A DNA stretch of 64,000 bases from Madurella fahalii (taxonomy: Eukaryota; Ascomycota; Sordariomycetes; Sordariales). Positions 33,762 to 45,087 of the stretch are shown here, piece by piece (the first letter of the stretch is position 1; the number at the start of each line of letters is the position of its first letter). The DNA is taken from positions 2,480,001 through 2,544,000 of the forward strand of contig CM056874.1 of assembly GCA_029876055.1 (NCBI GenBank). Direction: 5' to 3'. A program made the translations under genes and the position numbers. Below the pieces are notes generated by a model. The model was given only the letters and a program-made list of their open reading frames with translations, did no database searches and was not told where the DNA came from.

Positions 33762-34484
33762 TCAATGACAGGCTCTTGTCGACGTGGGCGCCGCAATGCA
33801 CGCCCCCCCGCACGGCGTCCCGGGATGACACGTCATGGTCGGCGTGCAGGTACTCCCCCGCGAGCAGGGTCGGTTATCGCCGACGGTGCAGATGGTCGAC
33901 ACGGGCGGTGTCGGGGTCGCGATGCACGCGCCGCCGCAAGGGGTCCCCGTCGTGCAAGTCATGGTCGGCGTGCATGTGCTCCCCACGCCGCAGGGCGCGT
34001 TGTCCCCGACCACGCACGGCGTCGGCGTCACGGGCGTGGGCGTCGCGATACAGGCGCCGCCGCAGGGGAGGCCCGGCGTGCACGTCATGGTGGGCGTGCA
34101 CGTGCTGCCCGGGGAGCAAGGCGCGTTGTTGCCGACGGTACAGATGGTCCCGGTGGGTGTCGGCGCAGAGATGCACTGGCCGCCCCAGGGCACGCCGGGA
34201 GTGGAGACCATAGTGGGCGTGCAGGTGCTCCCGGTCGGACAGGGCGCGTTGTCTCCAACCGTGCAGGGGATCACCGGCGGGAGGGTCGGCGTGGTGAAGC
34301 ATACGCCGTGGCAGGGCTTGCTGGTCCGGCAGGGCTCCGTCGCGGTGCAGAACCACGAGGTCGGGCACGGTGCGTTGTTGCCCATGGTACAGGGGATGGT
34401 GTAGAGGGGCGGTGGCTGGCTGGTTGTCAATGGGGGTGAGGAGAGGGCAGGCCCCGAGAAGAGAGCGAGGAGGAGGATGAGCAT
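33762..34484 (-). CDS. Secreted protein of five tandem Cys modules
   Basis: 240 aa without intron. The Met at 34484 precedes a hydrophobic signal peptide (MLILLLALFSGPALS); the longer frame to 34586 has no such feature. The mature protein is five units of about 40 residues, each CxVGxNAPC-x5-C-x5-C-x5-C-x3-C, with Thr/Pro linkers that are likely O-glycosylated. Typical unit: CTVGDNAPC..GSTC..TMTC..GLPCGGAC. Unit 2 lacks the fourth and fifth Cys (Ser and Trp instead). The spacing matches the second module of the small secreted protein at 12345-12641. A TATATAT box lies about 100 bp upstream of the start. GC content is high, unlike the flanking DNA. It is probably a wall or extracellular protein; function unknown. 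Confidence 0.85.
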   Translation of the reverse strand: MLILLLALFSGPALSSPPLTTSQPPPLYTIPCTMGNNAPCPTSWFCTATEPCRTSKPCHGVCFTTPTLPPVIPCTVGDNAPCPTGSTCTPTMVSTPGVPWGGQCISAPTPTGTICTVGNNAPCSPGSTCTPTMTCTPGLPCGGACIATPTPVTPTPCVVGDNAPCGVGSTCTPTMTCTTGTPCGGACIATPTPPVSTICTVGDNRPCSRGSTCTPTMTCHPGTPCGGACIAAPTSTRACH

Positions 34485-34584
34485 TGCGTCGGTGCTGGAG
34501 GTAAATGACCGGAAGCGAGTGTTTGTGGATTCACTTTTCTGGGGGCAGAGAAAGGCAAGAATGCAAAGAGGTCCTGCATGGCAC

Positions 34585-34591
34585 ATATATA
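34585..34591 (-). promoter_or_regulatory. TATA-like box of the five-module secreted-protein gene
   Basis: TATATAT on the minus strand, 101-107 bp upstream of the chosen ATG at 34484. Its position also argues against the longer frame start at 34586. Confidence 0.4.
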
Positions 34592-34940
34592 GATGTACAG
34601 AGAGGGACCCGGTGGTTTTCGATTGCAGCCAGACTGCAGCCCTCAGAAGAGATGACTACCCTAGCACCTGGCCGAATGCGTGATGGTTGCCCAGGGAGCC
34701 AATAGCGTAGGCTGAGTGAGTCTTAGACCGTGCTGTGGCATGACCTCCTAACCAGCTCCGATTGGCCCACCCAGGCTGAAAACCTAGGGATCCAATAATA
34801 CAACACTGTATGCCGAGAACTCCTCGTATTCTGGAAACGGCTGGTTCTTAAACTAATGGTCATCTAGTTTGCTAAAAGCGGCTGTTCCACCATCGGTGGG
34901 ACTCGAACCCGTCTTATGCTGTCGTTTTTACCGGGGGAGG

Positions 34941-34970
34941 GGGGTTGGGGTTGGGGTTGGGGTTGGGGTT
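34941..34970. repeat. Interstitial (GGGGTT)5 array
   Basis: Five perfect tandem GGGGTT units preceded by another G-rich run (34933-34940). The plus strand could form a G-quadruplex. The unit resembles a ciliate-type telomere repeat rather than the fungal TTAGGG. A tRNA T-arm-like sequence (GGTTCGAGTCC, minus strand) lies just upstream near 34902-34912, without a matching A box. Confidence 0.9.
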
Positions 34971-35524
34971 GACGTTCATTGACAAAGTATTGGGAGCTTG
35001 CTACCTATTTGTCGGTCCAATGACTTAACCAGGTTGGCATTGACGACTTGCTTTCAAGAGGCCGCCGCCAGTGGGTAATCCCGCCTGTTCATCAGGGAGT
35101 ACCTAGTAACTCTACACAGTACAGCAGTCAACTTGAGTCTCGGGTTCTCAGCCACAGCTTTGGCGCCTGGGCGTTTTTCACACGTACATACCTGCGGGGT
35201 CGCATTCAACTCTGGCACGCAAATCAGCCAATCAGAACCGTAATGCAAAACCAGCGCCAACTGGCAGACCCACATGTACATGTGTACAGTACGAGCCATG
35301 TGGCAGTGCGCGACGCGCGCTCGGGCCAGCCGCATAAGAAGTCTGTGCGTCAGAGACTTTCTCCAGCCATTTCGAATTTCTTCAGGGGGATAACAAGCGG
35401 CAATAGTACCCGGTGATGCCAGGCCCGCATTGCAGCGCCCAAAACGCCAGAGTGGTCCGGCCCATTACAGACAGCAAGAGGGACAAGGGTGGCCAGTAAA
35501 AATGAGTCAGACCTTGAAACAATG

Positions 35525-35579
35525 TAGCTCCACCGAGACTAACGACTTGGTAAAATATAACCTGAAGAAACTATAACCC
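35525..35579 (+). repeat. 55-bp interspersed repeat, copy 1
   Basis: Matches 44716-44770 at about 48 of 55 positions with no gaps; the shared core is GGTAAAATATAACCT. It may be an end fragment of an unrecognised element. Confidence 0.7.
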
Positions 35580-35859
35580 TCAGGGGGAATACACCCGTCT
35601 AAGATACACCATAAAGGTGAAATCCGTGGCATCCTCAGACTCGCTTGTACAGCGATGGTCATCGGTAAGCTCGTGGACACATTGTCTCAGCACCGACAAG
35701 ATCCACTAACCCACCCAGTTCCGTTTGACCGGGGCTCGGCATCACCAAGCCCCTCCTGATCGCAATAAATCATTAAAAAGGAAGCCACCACTCATTATAC
35801 GCGAGGTTAAAAGCAAATAAAACTGCGGTCAAAAGTGTCTCTCCTCTCCATTAATGCTA

Positions 35860-36215
35860 TCAATGCTGGCCGGGGTAGCCGTACCTCCTGATCCAATAGT
35901 CGACGCGTCCCAGATGACTGGTAATGGTTTCCGCCTTGTATCCGTAGCGGCAGCGGTAGGACGTAGTAATAGACCGTCGGTAGTTCCGGACGTGACGGCC
36001 GAGGTTGTGTTTTCGTGCGTCGGACTTTCCGCATCGACAGCGAAATACGTCGGCGCCGTATATCGAGTCGAAATAGCGGTCCAAGTCCTTCTGGAGGACG
36101 CGTCGCTCGTTATGCCAATACTAAGAGAATCTGAGTTACGGCTAGTCCGGTATGGAGGTGTTGATGATCTTGATCTCGTGATTTACTACTGTCCGGACTG
36201 CCTTGGCTAGACAAC
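35860..36215 (-). pseudogene. RIP-damaged zinc-finger-like gene fragment
   Basis: The minus-strand frame reads DRYFDSIYGADVFRCRCGKS, then ARKHNLGRHVRNYRR and YRCRYGYKAETITSHLG. Paired Cys and His resemble a C2H2-like finger, with several expected Cys now Tyr (TGT to TAT). Upstream in the same frame YWHNERRVLQKDLD is preceded by three stops. The pattern fits RIP of a repeated gene family; function unknown. Confidence 0.45.
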
Positions 36216-36230
36216 GACGACGCTTGCTGA

Positions 36231-38592
36231 AATGACTCGGGAATAGGCTGGTAGATATGGGGACCGTGGAGTGGAAGGGGAGGGGAGCTGTAAGGGGCGT
36301 CTCATGGAAAGAGCGGAAGTAGATTGGGAGTGTCGGGCTAGATGGGTTGTTTGCGGCACCTTCGATTAGGGGTTTTGCTCTCTAAGGATCAGTCTCTTGG
36401 AAATAGGGGGTATGAAGGACAAGATTATTTATCGCTAATGAGTTACCAGCCCTTGCTTGTATTGCCTATACATCTTCCTTGAAGACAATTTATCCGTTAC
36501 TCTGCCTGCCAGGTGTATCTCTTGACAAAAAGGGAAGGACTAAGGAAGCCACGGGCTACAAGGCATTGATAGCGGCATTGATAGGCGGTGTAAAGAATGT
36601 GTGTCTCGCGGTCCTTTGTAGGAGAATCGTCGAGTTTATTCCAAACAGGCAGTACTAAGCAGGCCTACGATCAGAAACAGATAGTACACCACCCTAAAAT
36701 CGACACTACGAATTTCCCTTTCCTTCTTCGGAACTGAGCAGTTGCCGCCTTAGCCTGAGCCAAACTGAGCCAGGCTGAGCGAGGGGGGTCACTATTCTAG
36801 GTTGCCTCGGCTATAGTTGCCATGGTCTAAAATGGCGGTGGAGTTACGAGGATAAGTTCTTGAGCCTAGTTTGGGGGCACCCGCACCACCACCACCTAAC
36901 CGCGCTTTCCTTCATTCCAACGAAAGAAACCCCCCCCCCCCCCCGCGAGGCCGTCCCCCTAACAGAGCCGACTCACGATGATAGGCAGAAGTACATAGAC
37001 AAGGAAACAGAGGCCTAGGTACACGCCGAAGGGCTCAAAACATGCCCACCCTATCTAGTGTAGTATATAGAGACTAGTCTAAGATAGGTGATAATTAACC
37101 TACCCGTGTTCCGATTTACGAGTCCCAAAAATAGGCCTCCTGTAGACGGTGCTCAATCTTAGCCCCCTTGGTTATTCTCAATTCTAGAGCCGAGTGCATG
37201 TGGCTTAATTTTTAAGCAAATTATGACAATCCAACCAGTGATACCGCTGAGATGCGGGTAGTCCCGGGATCGTACGTACGGTGTGGTTCGTAAGAGCAGA
37301 AGGCTCTGGGGTTTGGATCAGAGTGTTATAGGGGAACAGGGTAAGTCTCTTAAACAACTAGGGTATACAAATGCACAATGCTTAATTGTCTTTGCTGTTG
37401 ACAAAGCGAATGAAGATGTATATTGCTTACTTAGCTAACCCACGTCTTCAATTGCTGGTTAATCCAGCCCTCTAGAGGCTATCTGCTATCTACGAGGTGC
37501 CCTGTACCTTGCTCGGTGCCGTGGTGCTCAGTAGCTCATGATCGGGCCTAGGCCGAGCAGTTGGCTTCTTGGTACTTCTTGTCTGCTCAGCCTCAACCCC
37601 GCTGAGTACTATCTAATTGGTTGACGGGCGGCTTCGCGCTCCTCTGGTCGTTGCACCGCTGGCCCGGTTGGTATTCGGATGGTCTGGCCACCCTGGTCAC
37701 AAAGTTGGGTCGTGGCACATGTTAATTATGGCAAATGCGAGCCCTGTTTTAGGCCACCTATACTAGTATGCCATTTATTGGTATATAATGTACTAGTATA
37801 TACAACGTGCTAGTAAATTGTATACTATATTAAGTTCATATACCGGTACATGGTGTATCATCCTCCAGCACGTGCCAATCTATCCCGCATAGGTTAATTA
37901 TATAAAATATTAGTTTTTGAAGTAGCATCACGCTGCACTGGCGGTGTAGTATACTGTAGTCTTCAATCCGAGGGGATCAGGTTTCGAGAGCCGAATGAAC
38001 AACGAAGAGCCTCTGTGGATCCTTGTGCACCGCGAGCCGGTCCTCGTGTGCTCCCCGGTAAGTCATCTCCCAAGAAGAACGCACAACACGGCTGCCAAGC
38101 ATGTATACCCGCGCCACGGAAGTCAACGCCGTGCTCACGGGCGGCAGTTACGCCCCCCTGGCCAACGCTGAGTAGGCTGCCGAGCGCTCCCACCTTAAGC
38201 TGGTGCACATCGACGGGGCCGCATGGAGGAAAGGGATCGTGCCACGACCTGGAGTACTAGATCGGGCATACCCCTCCTGCAGCCATATGTAGGACCTGGG
38301 GCTGAGGAGCCCCCAAAGCCGATCGTTGGGCCAGGAGTGGAACGACCCACATAAGGCCCTTGACAACCAATCATTGACGGACCGAGGGACCGATGAGGTG
38401 TTTCTGGTCCCACGGCATAGTGACGCTGGGCCGGGGACCGACTTTGATAACTGCCAGAAACACTGCACCATGGTTGTGGTCGAATCAAATGGATTCAGAA
38501 GATCGTTGTTCAATTGTGCTGTGTCTGTGGCTCTCTGGCTTCGCCAGGGAGCCTTTCTTATATCGGCTGCTATACCTCTAGATCACACATGT
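36231..38592. other. Long stretch with no supported gene
   Basis: No frame with family resemblance on either strand. It contains a run of 15 C (36930-36944) and TA-rich DNA around 37740-37930 with repeated TACTAGTATA-type words. The minus-strand frames at 37963-38513 are short and overlap one another in different frames. Confidence 0.45.
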
Positions 38593-38674
38593 GTGGTGGC
38601 TCAGATCAAGCCACAGCGGTTATGCCTGGCTCATTGGAAGTCGTGGGTTCAGCTCCATCTTGGAACCCTTTTTT
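38593..38674 (+). other. tRNA-like sequence with oligo-T, pseudogene or SINE head
   Basis: TGGTGGCTCAGATCAAGCC resembles an A box/D arm and GGGTTCAGCTCC a B box about 40 nt later, followed by a run of six T (38669-38674) like a Pol III terminator. Acceptor stems do not pair well by eye, so a working tRNA is unlikely. Confidence 0.3.
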
Positions 38675-38768
38675 CTGGCACGGTATTGAGGTAGTGAAAC
38701 AGATAATGTAGATATTCGTTCTTGTTACAGTGCTATTCCGTAGATGCTATAGATGATGCACCAGCATG

Positions 38769-41700
38769 TTAGTGATACACTTTATATCCCTCGTCAGACC
38801 TAAAATTCAAGACACCTTCCATGTAAAGACTCCAGGGGTCGCGGAAGAACTTGACCCCAGTATTCCTCGCGTCGTCAAGGTCAAAAACACGAATCAATAT
38901 GTAGGCATTATCCGCCGTCCCATCAAACTCTCGCATCTGCACGCAAAACCCAACAGAGTGATTAGCATCAATATACATTGCCCACGCACCCCCCTCGACT
39001 CCTCCCTTGCTTCCAATCGGATAGGTACCCAGGTAGGGTAAGCACATACCTTGTCTACCTGATTCTGCGAGACGAACATGGGCTCGGCGCAGGGACCCAG
39101 TGTGCTCTTGACCTCAAGATGGAACACGGTCGTATCGGACCATGCCGCGTTTGGCTCGATACCGGCGTCGCGTAGCAAGCCCCTCATTCGAGCGGAGGCA
39201 TCGACGTATGTAAAGTCCGAGAAGTCTCGCTCGCGGCCCTGGAACCGCGGATGCCCCGCCTCGGACCGCATGCGGCTTGTCCAGCACTCAAATGTCCAGT
39301 CATCAATCTGCTGGGTGAACATCTCAAATACCTTTTTGAAATGCCCGGGTTAGCCATCTAATCGATAATTTCCAGGGACGGGGCAAGTTACAAAGAGTTC
39401 TCCGAGGAATCCAATCCCCCGAGCTCTGATCTCACTCGTATCATCGGCCCTCCCACCACGTGTTTCGCCGGATGATTCTCGGCGGCTGGTTAAGCTGGAA
39501 TAGCCTCCTCCGGCTCCCTCTCCAACCCCTAAGCTTCTACGGTAGGGTCTTCCCGTGGCTGGCATTTCGGGTGGCGATGAATATTCACTTTCATCAGCAT
39601 TGATCCCGGTGGTTCTCGTCCTGATCGGCAGAGAGAAACGGAGTGGTATGGCTCTAGATTCTGAGTGCTGCTGGTTCGGAGCTGCGGCTTCTGCATTGGA
39701 TAGTCGGAAATTACTCGCCGTTTGGATGATACTCTCGCTTCTTAATTGGTGTGAGGGGATCAGCTCTCGCAACGGAGCTGGATGGTTACGGCGTGTAGCA
39801 CGGGGTGTACGAGAGGAGCGGCTCCGTCGTTCTGAGTCGGTGCCTGTACCGCTCTCCGTAGGTGTGAATAGAGTCCCAGCGCTAGGCGAGTCTTCCCTGC
39901 TAGTGATATCATCGCCCCTAGAGTCGTGACTACCATCAGGACCATCCGAGTGGATGTTGCCTTCTTCGGCCAGAGTCTTGTTATCCTCCGGATCGTGAGT
40001 CTCTTCGCTGGAGCCTGCGTCTACATCGTCATGGGAGCCTTCAGGAAGAGGTATATCGTGCTTATCCAGAATTCCGGGAAGGCTGTGGATTGGGGCACCC
40101 ATGAGAAGGTTAATGAGGGCCGTTAATTTTTCGTCAAACCCGATCGTCTTCTTGAAATGGTTCACAAGTTCGTACGTTACTTCGGTTTGTCTAGATTGGT
40201 GAATATCTTCTCGAAGGTATATGTCGACGTGGTCCGTGCTCTCCTCAATCGTGACCAACTCGTCGGCGATGGTTACCTCGACGTCATCGAGGGACATGGT
40301 GACTGTGATTGATGGTACCGACCATACTCGTATCGATGAAACGTTAGGGAGCTCGCCATTTAAGTTGTCTCCGACTACTCTGCGGGAAAGTAAGTACAAA
40401 AACCACAAGCTTCTAAACGAGAGTAGGGGGTTTTATTACCGAGATATGTATCTGAGTCGCTTGCGCAGGTCCTCTTCTTCACGGACATTGCGAACCGTTA
40501 TCCCATCCGGTGTAACACTTCGCGTGACGGCCTCTGAGAGAAATTCCTCTTCGCACCACAAATCCTCAAACAGACCTTTCAGCGCCCTTGCGGACTGCAC
40601 TGGCAACGCGAGCATGTCGACTTTGCCTCGAAACGCGGCCTCGAAGGTTACAATATCGGGTATATACCAGTACATATCGCGAAGTGAGCGCATCTCAACC
40701 CGAGACAACCCCTCTACCGGAGTGAACCCCTTGGCCAAGATAGGAAAGACTGAGGCGGAACGGATCTTACGTATTTGATCGTCGGTTAAGCTGGACTTCC
40801 TGTGAAATCTTGCCAGCAAGGACAGCATTGCTTTGAAGTGCTGCTCTATATTGTCGTCTTCCTTGGAAGCGGGCTCGCAGAATTCGTCGACAACGTGTTG
40901 GGTTCCAGCTTCTTTAACGCCCAAGAGAGAATGGAACAGGCTTTCACAGTTCCAATAGTAGGTTTTAAGTTTGGTGACTCGGGTCAGGAGCTTGGGCGCG
41001 GTCCAAACGCAGTCCTTGTGACTCAACCATTTGGGCTTCGGTTTGGGGACGAACACTAGTGGTTTAGACCTAAATGCCGTCCTGTGAATCTCGTTAGTAT
41101 GGGCGACCTGGAATAAAGGACTAGACGCGAGATCCACGTCTACGTTACTTACACTATCTCGTCTTTGCTTCTACGTGTGTCTGAATTTAATGCCTCGTAG
41201 AGGTCTCTGATGGCGCTTGCGTCAACGTCTCGAACAGAGATCTGGCGGAGTGCTTGGAGCTCTCTCAGGATCGCGGTCGTGCCTAGTTCCACGATGACCC
41301 CGAATTTCGAAAGGAACTTCCAGTTCTGTGATGTTGGTTCTGGTAGGTCTGCAAAATCGAGATGCGGGCAATGGTGTTTGAGATCAAGGGTTGGTACCGC
41401 CAAACCACCCAGCGTCCGAGATTTACCGTCGAGACAGCGGACTTTAAGCCTTGGCACGGCTTCAACAAGCTTGGGGCTTGGAAATATGGTGGTCGAAAGT
41501 TGGTCTCGGACAACACATAACAGATCCAGGACGTTTTGGTCGCGGAGAAACTTCCACTCTGGCGTCAACATAGAGTTGCAAACTAGGTCGGGAATCGTTG
41601 CAAATGTTGTACTAGCCCGCAAGAGCCATTCCCGGAAATCTGGAAGCAACCTGCTCATGTCTTTCTTGAGGAATGCAGCCTCGTATCCATTGGATAGCAC

Positions 41701-43826
41701 AGCGAATGGGTTTCCTGGGGTGTCCTTGTACTTTGCGATCACGCCGTGCTTCGATTTTGGGTCAATCAGGTAGATCCGTGTTGACCGTTTCGGGACAACC
41801 TCGCCGTCCTTGTGAACTGCGAAGAAAATATCGGGGGGGTCATAGTTATCGAGCTTTGACCTATGCGTAAACAGGTACACGGCGTCGGCAATGAGCTCTT
41901 CGTCCGAACGGCTGGTCCAAGCGAAACTAAGCCTGCGATGGAGCTCGAGAATGAGCTTGCATACTTGCCGGGGATTGTATTCCTTGATATCCAGATATTC
42001 GTAAAGTTTTCTTCTGGAGGCATCTCGAACAGCGTTTTCGGCAACAATCGAGATGTTGACGCCACTGGGAACAAGTTCGTTCTTATTCGGGGACGGAAGG
42101 TAGAGGTGGGTTTCCGTTGCCTTGACCCAGGAGCCATGGCGGAGAGGAATAATGGGCAGCTGTTTCAGTTTCTGTTTGATCCAATTCCCCTCTAGATAGA
42201 AAATTTTGGCGACTCTGCTATGCCACTTGTCTGGCTTCTCCTTGAGACCAGCGATTCCAACCCGTCCAACCCATTGGCAGAACTCCTCGCACAAATCGTG
42301 CAGGGAAAGCTTAGATACCCCAATAGAACGTAAAGGCTCATGTACATGATCATAGACGAATGATAAGTGTGTCTTGTTGATGGATGGGAGATCGAAGAGA
42401 GTCTCGCCCTCGAATCGATATGCCTCGGGTACGTAGCGGACGGCCGTCGGCTTTTGGAGGTCGTGTGCAGCCTGTCTGTCCCGCGACCGCAGAATTTTCT
42501 CGCTGCGCAAAGCGTCTAGGATATTATCGTGGAGGGTATCCCAGAATCCCGAGCCGCTTGGTTGCCGCGTGAGATACATGGGCCAGCTGTAGCAGAGGCC
42601 CTTGTCGTCCTCGTCCTCGTCGAGATCTACGAAGCGGCTGTGTATCGCTTCTACCACGGCATCTTTAACTCCCTTACGCAGAGCCAGGTTCCAAGGGCAA
42701 TGGTATTCAAGACTCTCTCGGCTGGCGGTTAGAAGAAAGTCGGCATGGATGAGGAACTGGGCGGTTAAAGAGTCAGCAGTCGATCATGGTAAATCTTATC
42801 ATAGGGCGAGCAAGGAGTCAGACTTACCGGAAAGCCGTAGTTTTGGATGGGTAGAAAAGCAAAAACCTGTTGAGGTTTGACGATTGGCGTGGTCTGGTCT
42901 TTGACGGCGAATGCGACCACGACCTCGGAGGTAGCTACTCCTTCCCTGCGGGGATCTGGGGGTAAATCCTCAACCGTCCGTCGTTCAATCATATACTTCG
43001 TTTTCTTGGTTTGCTGGTCCGTGGTTTCAGAGATTGTGGCTGTTTCCCCGCCGAAGTCGGAGTTCCAGTTATCGGTTCGAAGCTTGTAATTTTTGCGTTC
43101 GCCATTGATGGAGACATCTAACCGTTTCAATTTCCGCAGAAAAAGCAAGGATTCCGATCCGATTCCCTTCAGGTCTCTTTCGATTTGTCTATAGTCCTCG
43201 TTACGTTTTAACTCCAGTAAGAACTGGGTATGGTCCTTGACGCGGTCATCTGAAGGGAAGTTGGAAGGTATCGGTAACATCATGCCAATGGTATTGCGGC
43301 GGTTGAATTTGAACTCGTAGCAGCCGCTTGCAACGCATACCACGTCAGCCACTTTGAAAACGGATTTGAAGCCAATGCCCTTCTCTCCGATGTACCCCTT
43401 ACGCCCGTCAGCCGCTTTTTTAGTACTCTTTCCGATCCGTGTCAGGGCATCTAGCTGCCGGAATGTGAAGCCGACTTCGTTGCAGTCAGACCGGAAAATT
43501 TCCTTCCCGGCCTTTCTGTATAGTGACAAGTGAAGTCTCGGCACGGCTCCGCTGGGGTAGGTATTGTCGTCGGCATTCTGGATCAACTCGAGGAGGAAGT
43601 GCGTTGGTGTCGTGTAAAGCTGATCGGATAGGCTATTTGGGTTTGATTAGAACGTAGATAATCCAGGGCCGTCCCGACTGAGCACTCACAGATTAAGAGC
43701 TTCATTGAGACTGGATACAAGTACACCGTCGGAGATATCATCGTAGTTTCCCTTGATCCCTCTGGCTTCCCGTAGCCGCTGAAGGTGATCATTCGCTTCC
43801 GCTTTCGTTGATGCGACGTCGTCCAT
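38769..43826 (-). CDS. NO VEIN/sacsin-type protein: HSP90-like ATPase plus C-terminal DUF3883-like domain
   Basis: Seven exons: 43826-43690, 43632-42828, 42756-41155, 41107-40440, 40379-39392, 39331-39050 and 38936-38769; phases agree, 1549 aa. The N-terminus has a Bergerat-fold (HSP90/histidine-kinase type) ATP site: LELIQNADDN near residue 60 and GYIGEKGIGFKSVFKVADVV near 115. A long middle region without clear motifs follows, with a disordered Ser/Arg-rich stretch in exon 5. Exon 6 has the DUF3883-like domain (FHLEVKSTLG, then VSQNQVDK), whose ExK motif resembles PD-(D/E)xK nucleases. Plant NO VEIN and fungal relatives share this order; their biochemical role is open. Intron 3 uses a weak donor (GTGTAAG) because the stronger GTAAGT two bases on would break frame. 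No nonsense codons: this is the best preserved large gene here. Confidence 0.88.
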
Positions 43827-45087
43827 GTCGAGTGTTGATTGTCTTTGCTGGCAGCTGAGCGCTTACAAAACAAGGACGGCTGATATCTGTGAACTGGTAG
43901 GTAGATGGGAGTTTCGAGTCATCCACCCAGGTTACAGGTACAACACCCCATCATATAGCGGTATACAATCCGGGGATGACCTGTCCATGGATGCGACTTT
44001 AGCGCCCGGTGAGCATCAGGCCCCCGCACATCCAATATAGTTGCGGCGTCTCTACTCCTTGGAACACTTTAAAACAGTTCACCATTGGCCGCCTAATTCG
44101 GAGACCCCTGCTCCCGAAACTACAGCGCCACATAGCGGCCGTCACGGGGGCTATCACGGCGTCTAGGAGTGCAGCATGCACAGTCCATGTTACAGTGTTT
44201 ACTTTAGACTACACTGTCCAATCCCATAGCCGTATGCCAAGGCACCTTATTGCCAAGCCGCTGTCAATAGCCCTGGCTCGGCAATCCCAACACCACGCTT
44301 CTGGCCCGTCTAACGAATAACTCGTCTATGGTCCTAATTTCAAACCATTCCAACCCCTCCAAACGCACGTCATTTAGATAAAGCTCTCTTAACAACAGGT
44401 TGAGATTTCATGTAATCAGGCTGATTTCGACGCCTGGAGAGCGCTCCTCGACCTATTTCCACCCTTATGTACACTCTCCCAGCTGAAGAGAAGGAGGAGG
44501 TGGTAGAACGAATCCGAAGTCGAAGACTAGAAGTCTTCAGGGCCTACTCTTTTTGCAACTAACTGGCGTCCCACTACTTTTGTTTCTTATTACTTGTTGA
44601 TGTAGGTTTTTCACCCGGCCTATACGGTACGGTTTTCCTATGTATTTAGCGGTAGAAGGTCCGGCACACCCTGTCTTAGGTAAAGCGATGTAGGAATAAT
44701 AATAATAATAACAGTTAACTCCGCCGATACTAACGACTGGGTAAAATATAACCTCAAGTAGCTATAACCCCTTTCACAGAGCGTGGGTCCGGGGAGACGG
44801 CTTGAGAAGGTAATTATTTTGGCCCTCGCTCGCGGATCGATCCGTACCTCGGTACGTTCTAGCCTTGTTAAGTCGGCCAAGATAGTAACATTGCGACGAG
44901 CCCGCTTGGCAATATACACCGCAGGTTGATTTCCCAGTCTTCAAGTCACATGCGTACCCTAGGTTGTCAAGTCGAAGTTTAGTCACAGATGGCTAAAATA
45001 ATCAGCAAGCACGATAAATTACCTAGCTGATATCAGGGCAGCAGATGAAGCTGGCCCGGTGCTCCTCGACCTCGGGTCTAGGCTTGG
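43827..45087. other. Stretch with no supported gene
   Basis: Promoter side of the NO VEIN-like gene, then low-information DNA with an (AAT)n run near 44696-44711 and the 55-bp repeat at 44716-44770. No gene recognised. Confidence 0.45.
44716..44770 (+). repeat. 55-bp interspersed repeat, copy 2
   Basis: Direct-orientation partner of 35525-35579, about 9.2 kb away. An (AAT)n microsatellite sits just upstream, as is common at the ends of retroelements. Confidence 0.7.

Noticed and set aside
33756..34439. 227-codon plus-strand Arg/Ala/Gly-rich frame
   Set aside because: Antisense shadow of the GC-rich five-module secreted protein; no domain.
34880..34930. tRNA gene on the minus strand
   Set aside because: Only a B-box/T-arm-like piece; no A box, stems do not pair.
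39555..39929. Plus-strand frame inside exon 5 of the NO VEIN-like gene
   Set aside because: Antisense shadow of a spliced gene whose phases all agree.
41119..41152. Intron with GTAAGT donor and internal TAG acceptor in the NO VEIN-like gene
   Set aside because: Would be about 32 nt, too short for a fungal spliceosomal intron; the 47-nt alternative keeps frame.
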